Assembly: GCA_963971425.1 (NCBI GenBank)
Contig: OZ020515.1
Span: forward strand, 17,810,291-17,874,290
Origin: Bryoerythrophyllum caledonicum
Lineage: Eukaryota > Streptophyta > Bryopsida > Pottiales > Pottiaceae
Length of the DNA: 64,000 bases
Direction of reading: 5' to 3'
Part shown: in pieces, positions 22,057 through 34,470 of the stretch
Layout of the letters: each line of letters starts with the position of its first letter
Numbering within the stretch: the first letter of the stretch is position 1
Notes under the pieces: model-generated
Database searches by the model: none
Seen by the model: only the letters and a program-made list of their open reading frames with translations
Told to the model about the DNA's origin: nothing
Position numbers and translations under genes: made by a program

Positions 22057-25000
22057 ATGACGTCTGTGCCGATGCCCAAGAAGAAGAGAACGGACAGAGA
22101 CGGGCGCGGCCGAAGAGACGAGGGGCCGGCAGTTGCACTGCCCCCCTTAACCCGCGTTCTTCCGGAAATCCCAGAAGACCCGGAGGAACTCGGTATACTG
22201 AAGAACAGCCTGAAGTATATGGGTTGTGAGGGTTTACTCGAGGTTCCTTGGGGCATCCAGGAGGAGGTCTACGTCCAGGAGCTTGTTGGGTTGCCGGACG
22301 AGAAATACAAGGGGCTGATGAGAGCCCATCCGAAAGTCTGGGGAGTCCCGGAGTGGTCTCAGGCCTACGATTTCCGAGCTGGCCGCACCAAGGTGGTAGA
22401 AAGGCGGGACGAGTTTTTGGCGGAAGAGTTCGGAGGACCCGCAGACCCGAAGGATGGCTACAACCTCCAAGACCTTCGGCACCAGGATGCCTTGTTTGTG
22501 CTAGGGTTTTTAAACCCTATCTTCCATCCAAAAAAGCCAAAACGGGTGGTGGCGAAGTGGGCCTGCACTTTCCTCGGAGCACTCCGGGGAAAGATCATCG
22601 TCGACTGGGGAACGTTGATGACCGACCTAACACTATAAGAAACCTGTGTTTTTTGTGACAGGGCAACTAACGTGCAATTATATTTTGTGCAGCATCCGGC
22701 ACGTCAACGTTGACGTCCAAAAAAATCCATTATAATTGACATGTGAAAAACATGCCAAAATCTCAATAAACATGCCCACGTTTTTTTAAACGTCACAAAA
22801 ACTTGGGGGTTGAAGGTGTTAAAAATCTGCCATGTGGCTGCCACGTCGCGTCCACGTCATCGCCACATGGACGGGCAGTGCCACATCCCCAACTTTTTCA
22901 TCCGGGCCCTTGGTAATGTGGCCCATGATGTGGCGCATGACGTGGCATACGATTGTGACTAGGCTTGCATATGTGGACCCGCCATTTTATGACGTGGCAC
23001 CTTTAAAATATGACGTGTCACTTTTTAAAATATGACGTGGCATGTCCAATCAGCATAGTTTAATGCAATAATTAATTGTGGACAGTGTAATTTGGGAAGT
23101 CATTTCTAACACGGTATGTTTTCTGTGACGTTCGTTATGACGTTTTCTGTGACGTTCGTTGAGATGGACGTCACCAAAAGCAAGCACCAAGTCAGCAAAA
23201 GCAAGTGCCATGTCACCAAAAAGAAGCGCCATGTCATCAAAAAGTACTGTATCACTTTAAGTTTCAAGGGTAATTCAAATTCATCCAAATAGATGGATGA
23301 AAGTGAATCACTCTTGATTCAAGTGTGATGAGATAGGAGAGAAGGCCTTACATATATATACAATGGGATGCACAAGTGGTGACAATCCATATGGGATTTT
23401 TGGATTTGTCATGGTGTTAGCATAAACATTCAAATGTCACAGTAGACGTCCATCCAGACGTCTGTTCCAACATCCTCTTTGCCTACGTGGCAGCTGATTT
23501 CAACATTGCCTACATGGCACAAACATTTTAAAAAGAATCCAATTTCTATCTAGCCTACGTGGCTGAAACATGTTTTTTGTGATGTCAGTAAGGACATCCA
23601 CGTTTTTTGTGATATCAGTAACGACATCCACGTTTTTATTTTTGTAGGGGTCAGCCCATCTCCACTATGTTTTAACCGTTGGGCAGTGTTTTACGGGAGG
23701 TTGCAGTAACAATCTCGAAGTTACTCACAGTGAAGCTGAAACCCCCCTGCCGACGTGGCTTTGTCACCTTTCTGAGGACGTTGTCTAAAACATGACTATG
23801 TTCATTAGGACGTCCCGCAAAACAAATACGTTTATGCTAACATCTCTCCGTTTTTCCGCCAATTTTTCCATGTTTGGTACAACATCCACCAGAATCCGAG
23901 AGCCCAAGGCTCGGCCCGTTCGCAAAAACATGTTTTGAAAAACACACTTGATCACAGCTAACGTCACAAAAATCACGAGTTTCTTATAGTGTAATCAACC
24001 GGTTGGTCGCCAATCTCCAGAAGGTGAAGAAATCGGCAACACCGTTGGCCTCGTATGTGGTGCACCTTTATGCGCACCACCAGCAACTCACTCAAGCGGA
24101 AGTCCGGCACTACGACGAAGTGCTTAACTTCCAGAGGTATGGAGCGGACGAGTCGGAAGAAGAAGAGTCCGGAGAAAAGGAGACTGCGCCGGGAGCAGCA
24201 ACCACGAGCACTCCGGAAGTCCGAAAGACTTCTAAGAGACCTCGGGGGAAGGAGCCCAAGGCGGAGAGTTCGGGCATCGACAGCTCCTCCGCATCTTCTG
24301 GAGAAGATGAGTCCGGACCATGAGAAGGAACCAGCCGGAAGAGGAGGAAGGTGGACAAGGATGACTCCAAGGGACAGCTCAAGCAAATGGACGAGCTCAC
24401 CCGAGAGATCGGCTGGAGGGTTGGCCTCCTTAAGGAGACCAACTTTGTCATCACCACGAGCGTGGAGCAGATCTTCCGGAGCCTGGACGTCGACCGGCTG
24501 GAGGACGCCATCAACCGGGTGGAGGAACTCCGGAATCGGGAGACGGACTCGAAGGCACTACATACGCAAATCTCCACCATGTACAAAGCTAGCAATGACA
24601 TGGAGAAGAAGATGAAGCGGTACCTCGCGGAGGCCGCCCTGGCAATGACGGCCCGGAAACTGGCCGAGGAAAAGGCTAATGCTTCCGCCGCCACCTTGAC
24701 GGAGGTCCGGGCAGCCCTGGAATTCCCGGTGTACACGATCAACCGGAGCCGACTCTTCACCGAACTGGTGGAGAAGAAGGAGAAGGTCAGCAGGGCCAAC
24801 ATCATCCGGTTCCTACTAGACCAAGCGGAGAAGATGGGCCGGACATGGAAGCAGATGCGACTGCTCGTTGACAACATCACCCAAGGTCTTCCGGAGGACC
24901 CCGAAGCACCGACACCAAGGGGGACCCCAACCCCAGGACGGACTACCGCCCCTCCGGAACCCCCGCCGCCTGCGACCACTCCTGCTCCGGGGACCTCCGC

Positions 25001-25235
25001 GAATCCGGAGACCTTGTACACTCCGTCGCCACGGACACCAACGGAAGGTATCGTACTCCCCAATCCAAGTATGAGTGAGATTCTGAAGAAGTTTCCGGAT
25101 CTCCTGTCGCCACCCAACATGCGGCTGCCGGATCCTCCGGCGGAAGGCGACCCTCCAACTGCTGCAAGGTCCGTGTCCCGGAGACTAACGGACGGACCTA
25201 GGAGTCCATCCGGAAGCTACCGAGACCTGGTCTAG
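22057..25235 (+). pseudogene. Element A protein: helical domain plus coiled coil, split by CACTA insertion
   Basis: The ATG at 22057 opens a Lys/Arg-rich start and a domain with DPEELGILKNSLKYMG and VLGFLNPIFHPKKPKR. The frame is broken at 22630 by a CACTA element and rejoins at 23995 in phase. After an acidic linker an in-frame TGA lies at 24321. The frame continues with a long coiled coil (about 24350-24900) and a Pro/Thr-rich tail ending at 25235, about 600 residues in all. The N-terminal domain resembles plant-mobile-domain or 'putative plant transposon protein' ORFs, and the element B protein aligns along its full length. It may be a structural (gag-like) or DNA-binding protein of the element; this is inference. 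Protein-level similarity between A and B despite divergent DNA suggests past selection. Confidence 0.6.
22631..23991. mobile_element. Non-autonomous CACTA element, 1.36 kb
   Basis: Ends CACTATAAGAAAC and its exact inverse GTTTCTTATAGTG, flanked by a 3-bp target duplication TAA (22628-22630 and 23992-23994). Subterminal regions are rich in GACGT/ACGTC and TGTCACG-type motifs and TTTTTGTGA, as is usual for CACTA elements. No transposase is present. It interrupts the element A coding frame and its removal restores that frame. Confidence 0.88.
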
Positions 25236-26797
25236 GAGGCCGGAACGGCTTCCGCAGCGGGAATACCAGCTCCCCTGATTCCGGAAGGATCACCGCAACA
25301 GCCCCCTCCACCGCCGGACGCCAGTACTCCGGTGGCAATTGTCCCTCCAACAGCCGGACCATCGACCCGGAGGACCACCCTTTCGCCGGCAACGTCAAAG
25401 AAGGTGAAGGGCAAGGCCCGCGTTCCGGTAGAGATCTCCCCCTCCCGCCGGAGTGGGAAAAACCGGGGCCCAAGAGCTCCAACTTAGGATTAGATAGGTT
25501 TTGAATTTCTTTGTCTTCTTTTCTCAGGGTTAGAGTCCGGATCAGCAGCGACTAACGATGGGGCCCCAAGCGCACCCGGCTGCTGCCGGAATCAATAGCC
25601 AGTTTTGTAGATTAAGTAGGAATTCCGGAGACGGAACTGTTCCGAGATTTATGGATCTGAGATTGGATCTGGAACTTTCCGGATTTTTCGGATCTTTTAG
25701 ATAAGATCTAGCAGTCTTCCCGTAGATAGGTAGGAGGAAAGACTAAGTTTAGTCAAGACTTAGTTAGTACTTAGTAGTAGGGTTTTGGGCAAAATCCTTT
25801 TATCTTGTTCTTCTCACTCGGAAATATACGCTATCATTTACACTAGATTTGCTACCTTGTGTTGATTGTGGTGTATGGAACCTGTGAGTGACGGATCCAT
25901 TCATGAGGGTAGGGTTGTGTGAATAATTCTTTCCGGAATAGGGTAAATCCACTGTTTTGCCGGAGGGGGAAGCTATCAAAATCGGTATCAGAAGATCGCC
26001 TGGGAGAGCTGGAGAGAACTATTGCAGAGGTGTTCCTGGTAGTCTCCAGGGTCCGGAAGTAGCCAGGAGGGGAGGAGATGAACTGCAAAGGTGTTCCTGG
26101 TAATCTCTAGTTCACGGAAGTAACCGTGCTAAACTGGATTCCGGCCCCGGCCGGAATTCTTCCCTAAGATAGGAAAAGCCTGGTACCCATATCTAGACGG
26201 AATAACCATAGTGAATAGTGAGTCTCTGTACCGGAAAATTGCAACCATACCTGCCGGAATGCCGTTGTAGTCCGGATTAGTCTTTGTGTGACCGCATCCG
26301 GAAGGCCTTCCGGATGTCGTGAGAGCCGATGTCCGGCAGCAGCAATCAAATTACTAGTTAGCATAGTAGGGAGAGTAGTGTTCGGTCACTATAAGTTTCG
26401 GACAGTGGGTGCCTAGCCACTTTAAGTCACAGGGCAGTGGGAAACCGAGCCACTTACACAAAACAGGGTCAGTGGACTTCGGCCACTCGCTTAAAAACTC
26501 CAGGAGACTCTCTGAGGAGGAACAGACACAAATCAAACTACCCTCCTGATTTCCGGAACCTACTCTCCGGAAAACATTGTAAGTAATCCGGATTCCGGAA
26601 GAATCCGGATCTAACCTAAGTAAGAAAAGACTATAGCTAACTCGTAACCGAATTGCTCTGTTAAACTTAGTAATCCGGAGTATTGGAAAGAAGATATTTA
26701 GGTCTCTGTGGGAACGAAACCGGAGCGGTTACTTTGGGAAGCTCTTAGTGACGATTGGGAGCATTCTGGAGGAATACTGTCTCTACGAACTGCAACA
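25236..26797. other. 3' non-coding part of element A
   Basis: About 1.5 kb rich in TCCGGA/CCGGAA motifs. Includes a short direct repeat (GGTGTTCCTGGTAGTCTCCA at about 26030 and a variant at 26089) and a TTTAGATAAG-type stretch before the 3' end. No coding frame is convincing; the frame at 25236-25480 is Pro-rich continuation in another phase. Confidence 0.45.
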
Positions 26798-26965
26798 GCG
26801 CCCAATACCCTAGTCGAGATCGGGTGCTCGTTCGATCTCCACTAAAATATCGGGAGCGCATCCGATCCCCCATTGGATCTCCAAGTTCGGGAGCGCACCG
26901 GATCCCCCAAGTTCGGGAGCGTGCCCGATCTGCCATGTTATCGGGAGCGCTCCCGATCTCTGCTG
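26798..26965. repeat. Family-1 palindrome cluster (interrupted unit, right part)
   Basis: Continues the unit broken by element A: CCAATACCCTAGTCGAGATC, then palindromes ending with GATCTGCCATGTTATCGGGA and GCGCTCCCGATC. It lies about 100 bp before the gene 2 exon 2 acceptor. Confidence 0.8.
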
Positions 26966-27061
26966 CACTCTTGTTCTGTGGCATGAATCTCGAATTAAGA
27001 TTGCAATTTCAGAATTATGTGACCTGTTCCTAATCGGTTTTTTGTTCGTTCATTTTCGCAG

Positions 27062-29544
27062 AGCCAACCGTGAAGCGTTAAAAAATGTGCCGAAGGAGTT
27101 GCTCCCGGTGAGGCTTAAACCTGCGATCAGTTGCAGATTGCTCACAATGCCGTATCAAGGAGACCCAGATTCGCAACTTGTCGCTTTTTACCTTGCCGAC
27201 ATGACCAAGGAATGGGGATTGGAGTTGGGGATGGAAGAGGCTCAGGGAAAAACCTTCGTCGCATCGGTCATCCTGATTGAGGATAGAAGACAGCGCAACG
27301 GACCGCCACGCTTATTACCGACCAAGGACTGTCAAGTTCTGGGGCTGTACGAAATTCAATCGACAGAACACGTCCTTGCAATTATCACTAAATATGTAGC
27401 ATCAGCAAGAGCAACAAAAATGTTTGGTTTAGTTCTACCCACCGCGCGATTGTATTATTCGCTTTGCGAAGATGTGGAACAGTTGGGGTTCTCTGTCGAT
27501 GGCGATAGTGTCGATGCAAGTGACTAATGTGCTGTCTGGACTGAGTTGATGGCGGGTGTCGTTGCAAAAAACGTGGGAGAGGAAGAAAGCCAGCGGCGTC
27601 CTCCGATCACCCCTCCAAAGCGGAAGAGAGCTTCAACGGGCGGCGGTCCGGCTGTAGCAGAGGAACCCATCAAGAAAAAGTCGGCCAGGAAGAAACCCGA
27701 AGCCAAAACTGCTGACGGAATGACATTGGCCAAAGCTGTGAATCTTACCTACTCCGCTGTTGCGAAATTCACTACAAAGGAGCTCCTGAAGTTGCGCGAC
27801 TTTTTCGAGACGGAGTTCGCCCCATTGCACATATTCGGCTAGCGCCTTTTAAAGATCAAGGATGATCCAAATGAGCCGGACCTCCTCGTCGACATTGACA
27901 ACCTGCATAGGGCTCCGGCACCAACAATTGTGTACCGGCCTCTTTTACCGTCACGGGTCGAAGCTTTAGTCACGCAGAAGAGGACGATTCCCTCCTTCAA
28001 CGCGGCGTTGCAACATGTCTTCGTGATGCCAATAAGGGGACCTCCTACTCTAGTTGATGACCCAAACACGGAAGACGGAGCTGTGGAATTATTTGACGTA
28101 CAGCCAAGACGGGATCAAATCAACAAAGATACACACTTCTACATAATAGGAGGCCAACATGGTGTCGCAGCTCACAGACAGCTTCTCGAAGTAGGTAGCC
28201 TTAGTAATCGCGACGCCGCCAACGCCCGTAAGTACTTTGTCACGATATTGTGGACAAAAATGGAGTCATTCAACCAGCTCACGTACTTCAGCAAGTTCCT
28301 AAACCAAGACTTTGCTAGTAATCGGAAGGAGGGCAAATATTTAAATCAGTTGCAAATAGCTCGGGGATGCTGGAATGAGCTCGGCAACCCGTTGCCCAAA
28401 GAGAATGGTGCCCTGAACACCAAAGAATTCAATGTAAGTCGTACTATTCCATTTAGTTTATTGAGGTTCAACATTTCCACTAAGTTTTCCAATTCTTTTT
28501 ATTCGTTGTTTTCGCTTTACTTCATAATTGGGGGCGCACCCGATCTTCTCCCTCAATCGAGAGTGTACTTACTTCATTTCATGCTTTCAGGCGTTTGTTG
28601 AGAAGCTCAAAGCATGTTTCTCAGAAAACAAACTAGGCGCTCTGGATCTCGATAAAAGTAGTGGAGCGCCGAAACTTCCGTTGCTGTACGTTCCGAATCC
28701 TCTCTTCCAACAATGGATCCAAATCGAGGAGTTATACATCGACGGACTACTTCCCAATCCTTCGAACAATGTTCCAGGAGTCCTTTCTGCGAGTGTCGAT
28801 GACGACGACGACGACGGAGCAACTTCGTCATCATCAAAAAGTCGTGCTTCAAAGCTGGCGAAGAACAGAGAGTCTCGGGCGCTGATGAAGAACGATCTTT
28901 GGGATCTGTATGGACTAACCAATGATGAATGTCAGAAGATGGCCAACATGGTAATGCGAAAAGAGATTTCCGTGAAATTCTCAAAGGGACTTAAGAAGCC
29001 GGCTGTTCTGAAGAGTCTGAAGGACCTTTGCTTCATTGAGAGGAGGCTGAGAGTATTGAAGAACGAGCTCATGCATCACTTTGAGGAGAAGCCGCTTCCA
29101 GAGAAGACGGTAGAAGAACCGTATAAAGAAGAGGAGTACGAGCAATTTTCTGCTGCACACAAGATTACCAAGGATGTACTTCTCAGCTGGTACAACAGAC
29201 TGAGTCAAGACGAGGGTGGTCAATTATTCTTCTCGAAGCGGACTGCCAATCTGAACCCCTCTAATAGGACAGACGACATTGCACCCTTGCTCAAGACTTT
29301 GTTTCAACAGCTGAGGGACAGTGAGAGGGATAGTGCTGGTGGTAGTCGTGGCGCATCTAAAGAAGAACCTGAAGAGCTTATGGAATCCTACTATCGTGTC
29401 AGGTCGCTGGATAGAAAAACCGGTGATGTAAAGAATATCTTGACAGACGAGAGCTTGAAGACCTTCAACGCGAAGAATATGAAGCAGATCTACATTTACT
29501 GCTTCGTCAACCGAGGGCAGCGTGCGTTCGGAGATGCATCCGTC
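27062..29544 (+). pseudogene. Gene 2, central part: ParB-like domain, degraded
   Basis: Exon 2 (27062-28433) follows a TTCGCAG acceptor. Exon 3 starts at 28591 after TTTCAG, and phase is kept. Two in-frame stops lie in exon 2 (TAA at 27525, TAG at 27840), with clear coding composition on both sides. After a basic linker (PPKRKRAS, IKKKSARKK) comes a segment with THFYIIGGQHGVAAHRQLLE and ARKYFVTILWTKMES. It matches the position and pattern of DGNHRL...VESIILE in gene 1, so it is probably the same ParB/Srx-like fold with the conserved Arg altered. Exon 3 has an Asp-rich run, then a helical domain. At 29544 the frame is cut by element B and resumes at 53983 in phase (DASV followed by LKQEM). The two stops make this copy a likely pseudogene. 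Confidence 0.6.
28526..28546. repeat. Single family-1 half-palindrome in gene 2 intron 2
   Basis: TTGGGGGCGCACCCGATC lies in the 157-bp intron 28434-28590; the left arm has drifted. It is followed by CAATCGAGAG, a possible remnant of a second unit. Confidence 0.55.
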
Positions 29545-29834
29545 TGTTGTACCACGAATTTTTAATTTCTTTTAGTTAGATAGTTAGGGATGATTAGCAT
29601 GGACCAATTAGTTTAGTTTGATGGATTAGTTACGCCAGAATTAGCCGTTAGATAGAATTAGGTTTGGGGGAATATAGGACTACTCTAGGATCCTTAAAAA
29701 GGATAAAGTAGATCCTAGGGCCCGACTCTAACTTAGAGCCTTACCCTCGATTTCCAAACTGGAGGCAACCGATCAACCTCAACCGGAAGCAATTGGGTAC
29801 CCCAGCTCAGGGTAAAAGGCTCCACAGAGATCAG

Positions 29835-30575
29835 TTAAGTCAACAACCCCGGAGTGGAACCCCGGAGCGGAACCCCGGAGCGGAACCCCGGCGCGGAACC
29901 TCGGAGCGGAACACCGGAGCGGACCCCCGGAGCGGAACCTCGGAGCGGAACACGGGAGCGGACCCGTGTGAGGAAGACTCGGAGAGGAAATCCACACAGC
30001 CAAGACGAAGACGAGGAACGCCACAACCGAGACGACGGCTGGGAGTGTGGATACCCCAAAGCCGTGCTCGGATACCCCAAGCCCGTGGGTGAAGATCCAA
30101 GGCGGCCGGTGCGGAAACCCACAGCCCTTATGCGGAAACCCACAGCGAGGGGAGCGGAAGGCGAGAGCGAGTGGCTGGAGGGAGCCGACGCACTGGAGGG
30201 AGCTGACGCACTGGGAGGAGCCCGCGCACACGAGGAGCCCGTGCATACGAGGGAGCCGGCGCACACGAGGAGACGGCAACACACATGAAGCATAGATCTC
30301 CCCAAGAAACCGTGTGAGGAAACCCTGTGAGGAACCATCTTCGGACACCGACCAGGAGCACTGTGACGACCAAGAGCCCCGTGAGGACCTCACCACGAGT
30401 AGGACCTCACGACGAGCAAGACAACAGGACCTCACCACGAGCAGGACCAGCAGGACCTCACCACGAGCAAGACTTCACCACGAGCAGGACCAGCAGGACC
30501 TCACGACGAGCAGGACCAGCAGGACCCTCACGACGAGCAGGACTAGCAGGACCCTCACGACGAGCAAGACCAGCA
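29835..30575. repeat. Minisatellite stretches in the 5' region of element B
   Basis: A 15-bp repeat of the CGGAGCGGAACCCCGG type runs over 29850-29970. Degenerate GAGCCCGCGCACACGAGG repeats follow at 30200-30275, then CACGAGCAGGACCAGCAGGA and CTCACGACGAGCA repeats over 30390-30580. The apparent proteins here are repeat translations. Confidence 0.75.
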
Positions 30576-30733
30576 GGAGCACCAGCAAAAAGGGTGAACT
30601 CCACCAAGTTGGTGAAGCTTGTGTGAGAGGACCTCACCGGCTCGACCTCACCGGGAGAGTGCGGACCTCTCAGGCGAGATACAAAGCGAGGAAGAGAGAA
30701 GAAGGCCGGAGCAGGAGCTGTGCGAGCAAAAGC

Positions 30734-31450
30734 ATGGCTCTTTCAGTGGTAAAAGATATCTCCCCTCTTGTCCCAAAGGATCCTCTTGAGCTCACGGAGC
30801 TCAAAGAGGACCTTCTCCGCATGGGATGTCTCTCTCTCCTTGAGTTTTGCTGGGGATTTTGTATCGAGTCCACGGTGCAGGAGCTGCGTCAGGACCCCTT
30901 GCCAGAGCCAGAGGGAGATAGTATCCGCGCTTGCCCCGAACGGTGGACAATGGGGAGGTGGCAGGAGGTGTACGGATTTCCACGCTAGGGCGCGGGGTGG
31001 ACGAGTTTGAAGAAGGAGGAGTATGCCAAGGGGAGGTTCGGGGCCAAGGACGCCAAGAACGGCTGCGCGTTGCAAGACTGCGTGGACCCCCGTGCCAAAC
31101 GGGTCTTCTCATTTCTTGTACCCATCTTGTACCCTGAGAGACCCAACCGGGTCACCGTCACTTTGGCTAACACGTTGTATGGAGCTTACTTGGGGGAGAG
31201 GACAGTGAACTGGGCCATCATCGCGAAGGAGGTGGTGCTGAGGTTGGCCAAGAGTGTGGGGAGCACCAGGCGTTCTCCCATCTGTCCATTCCTGATCCAT
31301 CTCTATCATCACTTCAAGGAGACCACCCCAGATGAGGACGTGGTGTATGGACCTCAACTCATGTTGAGGAAGTTCGAGGGAACAGAGTCGGAGCACGAGC
31401 CAGGATCGGAGGGAGGGAGCAGCTCATCCCAGTCAGAGGAGGAGGCACCA
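30734..31450 (+). pseudogene. Element B protein, N-terminal half
   Basis: From ATG at 30734 the frame reads KDPLELTELKEDLLRMGCLS, then after an in-frame TAG (30986) continues with KKEEYAKGRFGAKD and FSFLVPILYPERPNRVTV and ends in an acidic Ser/Glu tract. It aligns residue for residue with the element A protein (KNSLKYMGCEG; LGFLNPIFHPKKPKR). At 31450 it is cut by the Ty3 element between two Pro codons and continues at 51320 without frame loss. Function is unknown; see the element A protein. Confidence 0.6.
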
Positions 31451-33402
31451 TGTAGGCGGAAATTTGTCTTGTAAATATAAATAAATCCAAGGTAATTTCC
31501 TAGTGGGGGGTCTTAGGGAGGCTTAATTCAGTCTATCGTTTGAATAACTAAGGTCACATGTTAGATAGGAATGTCTTTTGTTTAACAAATTGCTTAAGAT
31601 AACGAATTATCTATTATAGGTGTGTTAATTAACCCTTGTGCTTTTCCCGTGAGTGCACTCTACACTCTTACAGTCAATTAGTGGTTAAACATGCATTTGT
31701 GATTGTGTGGGATCCTCTCACTAAAGGACACAAATAATCTTTAAGTGTTTTAGTGAGTGATACAATTTGTCTTGTTCATAATCAATGCATCATAACCAAT
31801 TTTATTGCCAACTCTAATTGCTAATTCCTTTTTATTAGAATTGACAACTATGCTAGCTATTCTATTTTGCCAAGAGCTTATGGGTTCGGAATTCTATCCT
31901 GGCTTCCCACTTTCGCTCCACTGGTCCGCCTTAAGTTAATCATTTCATCATACCTGTAAAACTTTCCATTCAAAGAAACACCGGACAACAATTATATCTC
32001 ACTCTCGGTATAATTGTTGTTATTGATAACCCTTTGCTATCAAATCTATGTGTCCTCTCACTAATACTTACTTATGGCAAATGGTCTTGTTTTATGTCGT
32101 CAATCTCATGACACATACAAACAATCTCTTTTTCTTTAGCTTGACTTAATGTACACTTGGTCAAACTTTAATATAAAAGGCATCTAGCCCAACTTATGAC
32201 AACATGGTCATTCTCAAGACTCTCTCGGCCCACTCTTGGCTCTTTAGTCTTACTTCTCCATTGCTCTCTCTTTTAGCAATTCTTTTCTTCTCAATTTACC
32301 TTCACTATTTGTCATGCTTCACCCATATGATCTTTAATGCTTCAATTCATACTATAATGACATAAATTGTTTTTGGGAAAATTACTATTGTCTTATAATT
32401 TAATGACTAAGGGTGATCAATCCTTATTTCACACATTATGGACGTAATTTCACTCGGCAATTCTATCAGACAAATAGTATAATTGTACGCATTTTACCTC
32501 ACCCGCTATCCATTCATCTCAGTTTAGACTTAGGGAAGTTACAACAGTCATACAAGACTATTTGTAATTATCACTTTATGGTTTTTTATAATTCGTCACA
32601 TCACTCGGCGTTTACCATCGGAAAGGATTTGACAAATGGTAATATAATAAAAGGACTCGATTACTACTGTGCTTCACAGCTTCTCCATTTATGATACTCA
32701 ATTTAGTTATAGACACTGATAGTAGTCAAGACGAATTGTATATTACAACAATCTCAAAGTGGTGATTGAGAATGGACTGCAGCATAGATTAATTGTATCC
32801 AAGATACACTCGTTTATTCCTGAGCCATTAATTGTGCACCATTATCACAAATCAACGTTTTGTGAAAATAGACTCAATCAACGACTACTGGTCTTCTGCA
32901 ATCCGCCATCAAAATCCCAAGGATTCTGACTTCGTCATCCTCTAACCTCCAATCTACAACTCTGATATAATGTAGACCACTGGTAATGCAGAAATTACAC
33001 CAACAATTTAGAATTCATAAAACTAGGCTTGTATTCCATGAAAATTTTGAGAGTTACAATCAACAGCCTAGGACACACATTCAAAGTGAGAAAAATGTGG
33101 TGTATCCAAAGTTGGATTCAGTTTCTTTATATCCCTCTCGTGACTATTGGTTTCTCGACCTAGACCAATGATCTTCTCTCTCAACTTCCATAACTACTCG
33201 TCTAACTTACTCCTGATAACTTCCTACTGATAACTACTTTTACTAACTTACTTAACCGCCTATTAGTCTTTTTTACGCTATTCCGAAAAATTAGGGTAAA
33301 GGTTCACACTCTTTCATACTATTTGTAAACTGGTGCTACTTATGATCCCTATTCACACTGTAAAGATGAATAGTGTTCAAAAAGTAAAATTTCTGCACTA
33401 CA
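31451..33402 (-). repeat. 3' LTR of the Ty3 element (left copy in the window)
   Basis: 1952 bp, TGTAG...CTACA on the coding strand. Differences from the other copy were seen at 33229 (G/A), 33243 (C/T) and 33384 (G/A). Small frames inside are shared by both copies and look non-coding. Confidence 0.93.
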
Positions 33403-33415
33403 TAGCCTTCTCCTA
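33403..33415 (-). other. Polypurine tract of the Ty3 element
   Basis: On the coding strand TAGGAGAAGGCTA directly precedes the 3' LTR. It would prime plus-strand DNA synthesis. Confidence 0.6.
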
Positions 33416-34470
33416 AGCTTTTTGACGCCCTCGTCAAAATCTGAACTAGGGTTCTGTCTAGGTTCACTTACAACTTGTCTTCTTGGTTATTGTTGTCTGC
33501 GCCGCCTTCCTTGACAAATTGTAATCCTAGCGCTGCTGATTGAGATTGCGTCGTGCATCTTGTTGTTGCGTTCCGCGCCGAGCGTCCTCAATCTGCTGCT
33601 TGTTGACCGCCTTGCATATGTCCTCATCCTCTTGCACTAGTGCTGGATTATTTGTCGCTTGATACCTCAGGCACCGTGCAAAGGGATTCTTCCTTGTCGC
33701 GCCCATCTCATTGATAAGACTCAGGTGTACACCTGAAATGAAATGAGTGATGGACATCACCTCGACTACTCGTTTCCACCTCGCTCCGCGATACTGCAGC
33801 TTGAGTAACAGAAGGAACTCCGGTCGCGCTGGATCATACGTGTTGACATCCACCCGCAGTTTGAACTGAGTGCACCATCTCGCTAGAACTCCACAGAAAT
33901 AAGCTGCTCTGAAGCAGACAGGATCCTGATGACTCTTGTGTAACTCGTGGAATACCTGGTACGAATGGGCACATTCTTGCCAGCTCTTGAAGCTGCCACG
34001 GATAGTAGGCCAGTTGTACTCGATGGAGTCAATTGTTGCCTCTGGATCCCACTTGCAACGCCTTGGACAGTTGCAAACCGAGGGTCCATGTGTACTGTTG
34101 CAGGGAGCAACTTAGGGTCCCAATCCTTGGAAACCTTGCGATACGCAATGTCTGCAGAGATGGTGTTGGTAGTCGAAAGACCATAGTCCTCCAAAATCCA
34201 CTCCAACGCCTTCCAGCTCGCAATGTACTCTGTCTTTGCCTCCAGCGTATCGAATAACTCATTCATGTGTCCAAGGTATCGTACCTTGAGCACTGATCCC
34301 GCCTTTGGGAGGTCCACAATTAGTCCATGCGCCACCATCGATTGATATACTCTTGGTGCATAGTGGAATGTTGTTGCACTCTGCAACATCAGTCGTGGAA
34401 GACTATTCGTCCTCAAAGATTGAGCCGTCTGCTGCAACCGATTTACCGCCTTATCTGCCGTATAAACATA

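Larger units (their letters stand above)
21535..26797 (+). mobile_element. Element A: TG...CA ends, 5-bp target duplication, no visible LTRs
   Basis: The element begins TGTGGGATTCCG and ends ACGAACTGCAACA. The same five bases GCGCC lie on both sides (21530-21534 and 26798-26802), and removing one copy restores the family-1 repeat. TG...CA ends and 5-bp duplications are the mark of retroviral-type integrase, but I found no long direct repeat between the two ends. The only candidates are a weak 20-bp similarity (AACCGGAGC motif at 21714 and 26718) and short TGT/ACA inversions. It encodes one coiled-coil protein homologous to that of element B. It is either a non-autonomous retroelement with decayed or very unusual ends, or an undescribed element type. 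Confidence 0.7.

Noticed and set aside
25983-25998. tRNA-Met primer binding site (GGTATCAGAAG) in element A
   Set aside because: It lies downstream of the coding region and no LTR precedes it, so it does not fit a retroelement layout.
32413-33171. Small genes duplicated at 50325-51083
   Set aside because: They lie inside the two LTRs and are duplicates only because the LTRs are; no homology or splice support.
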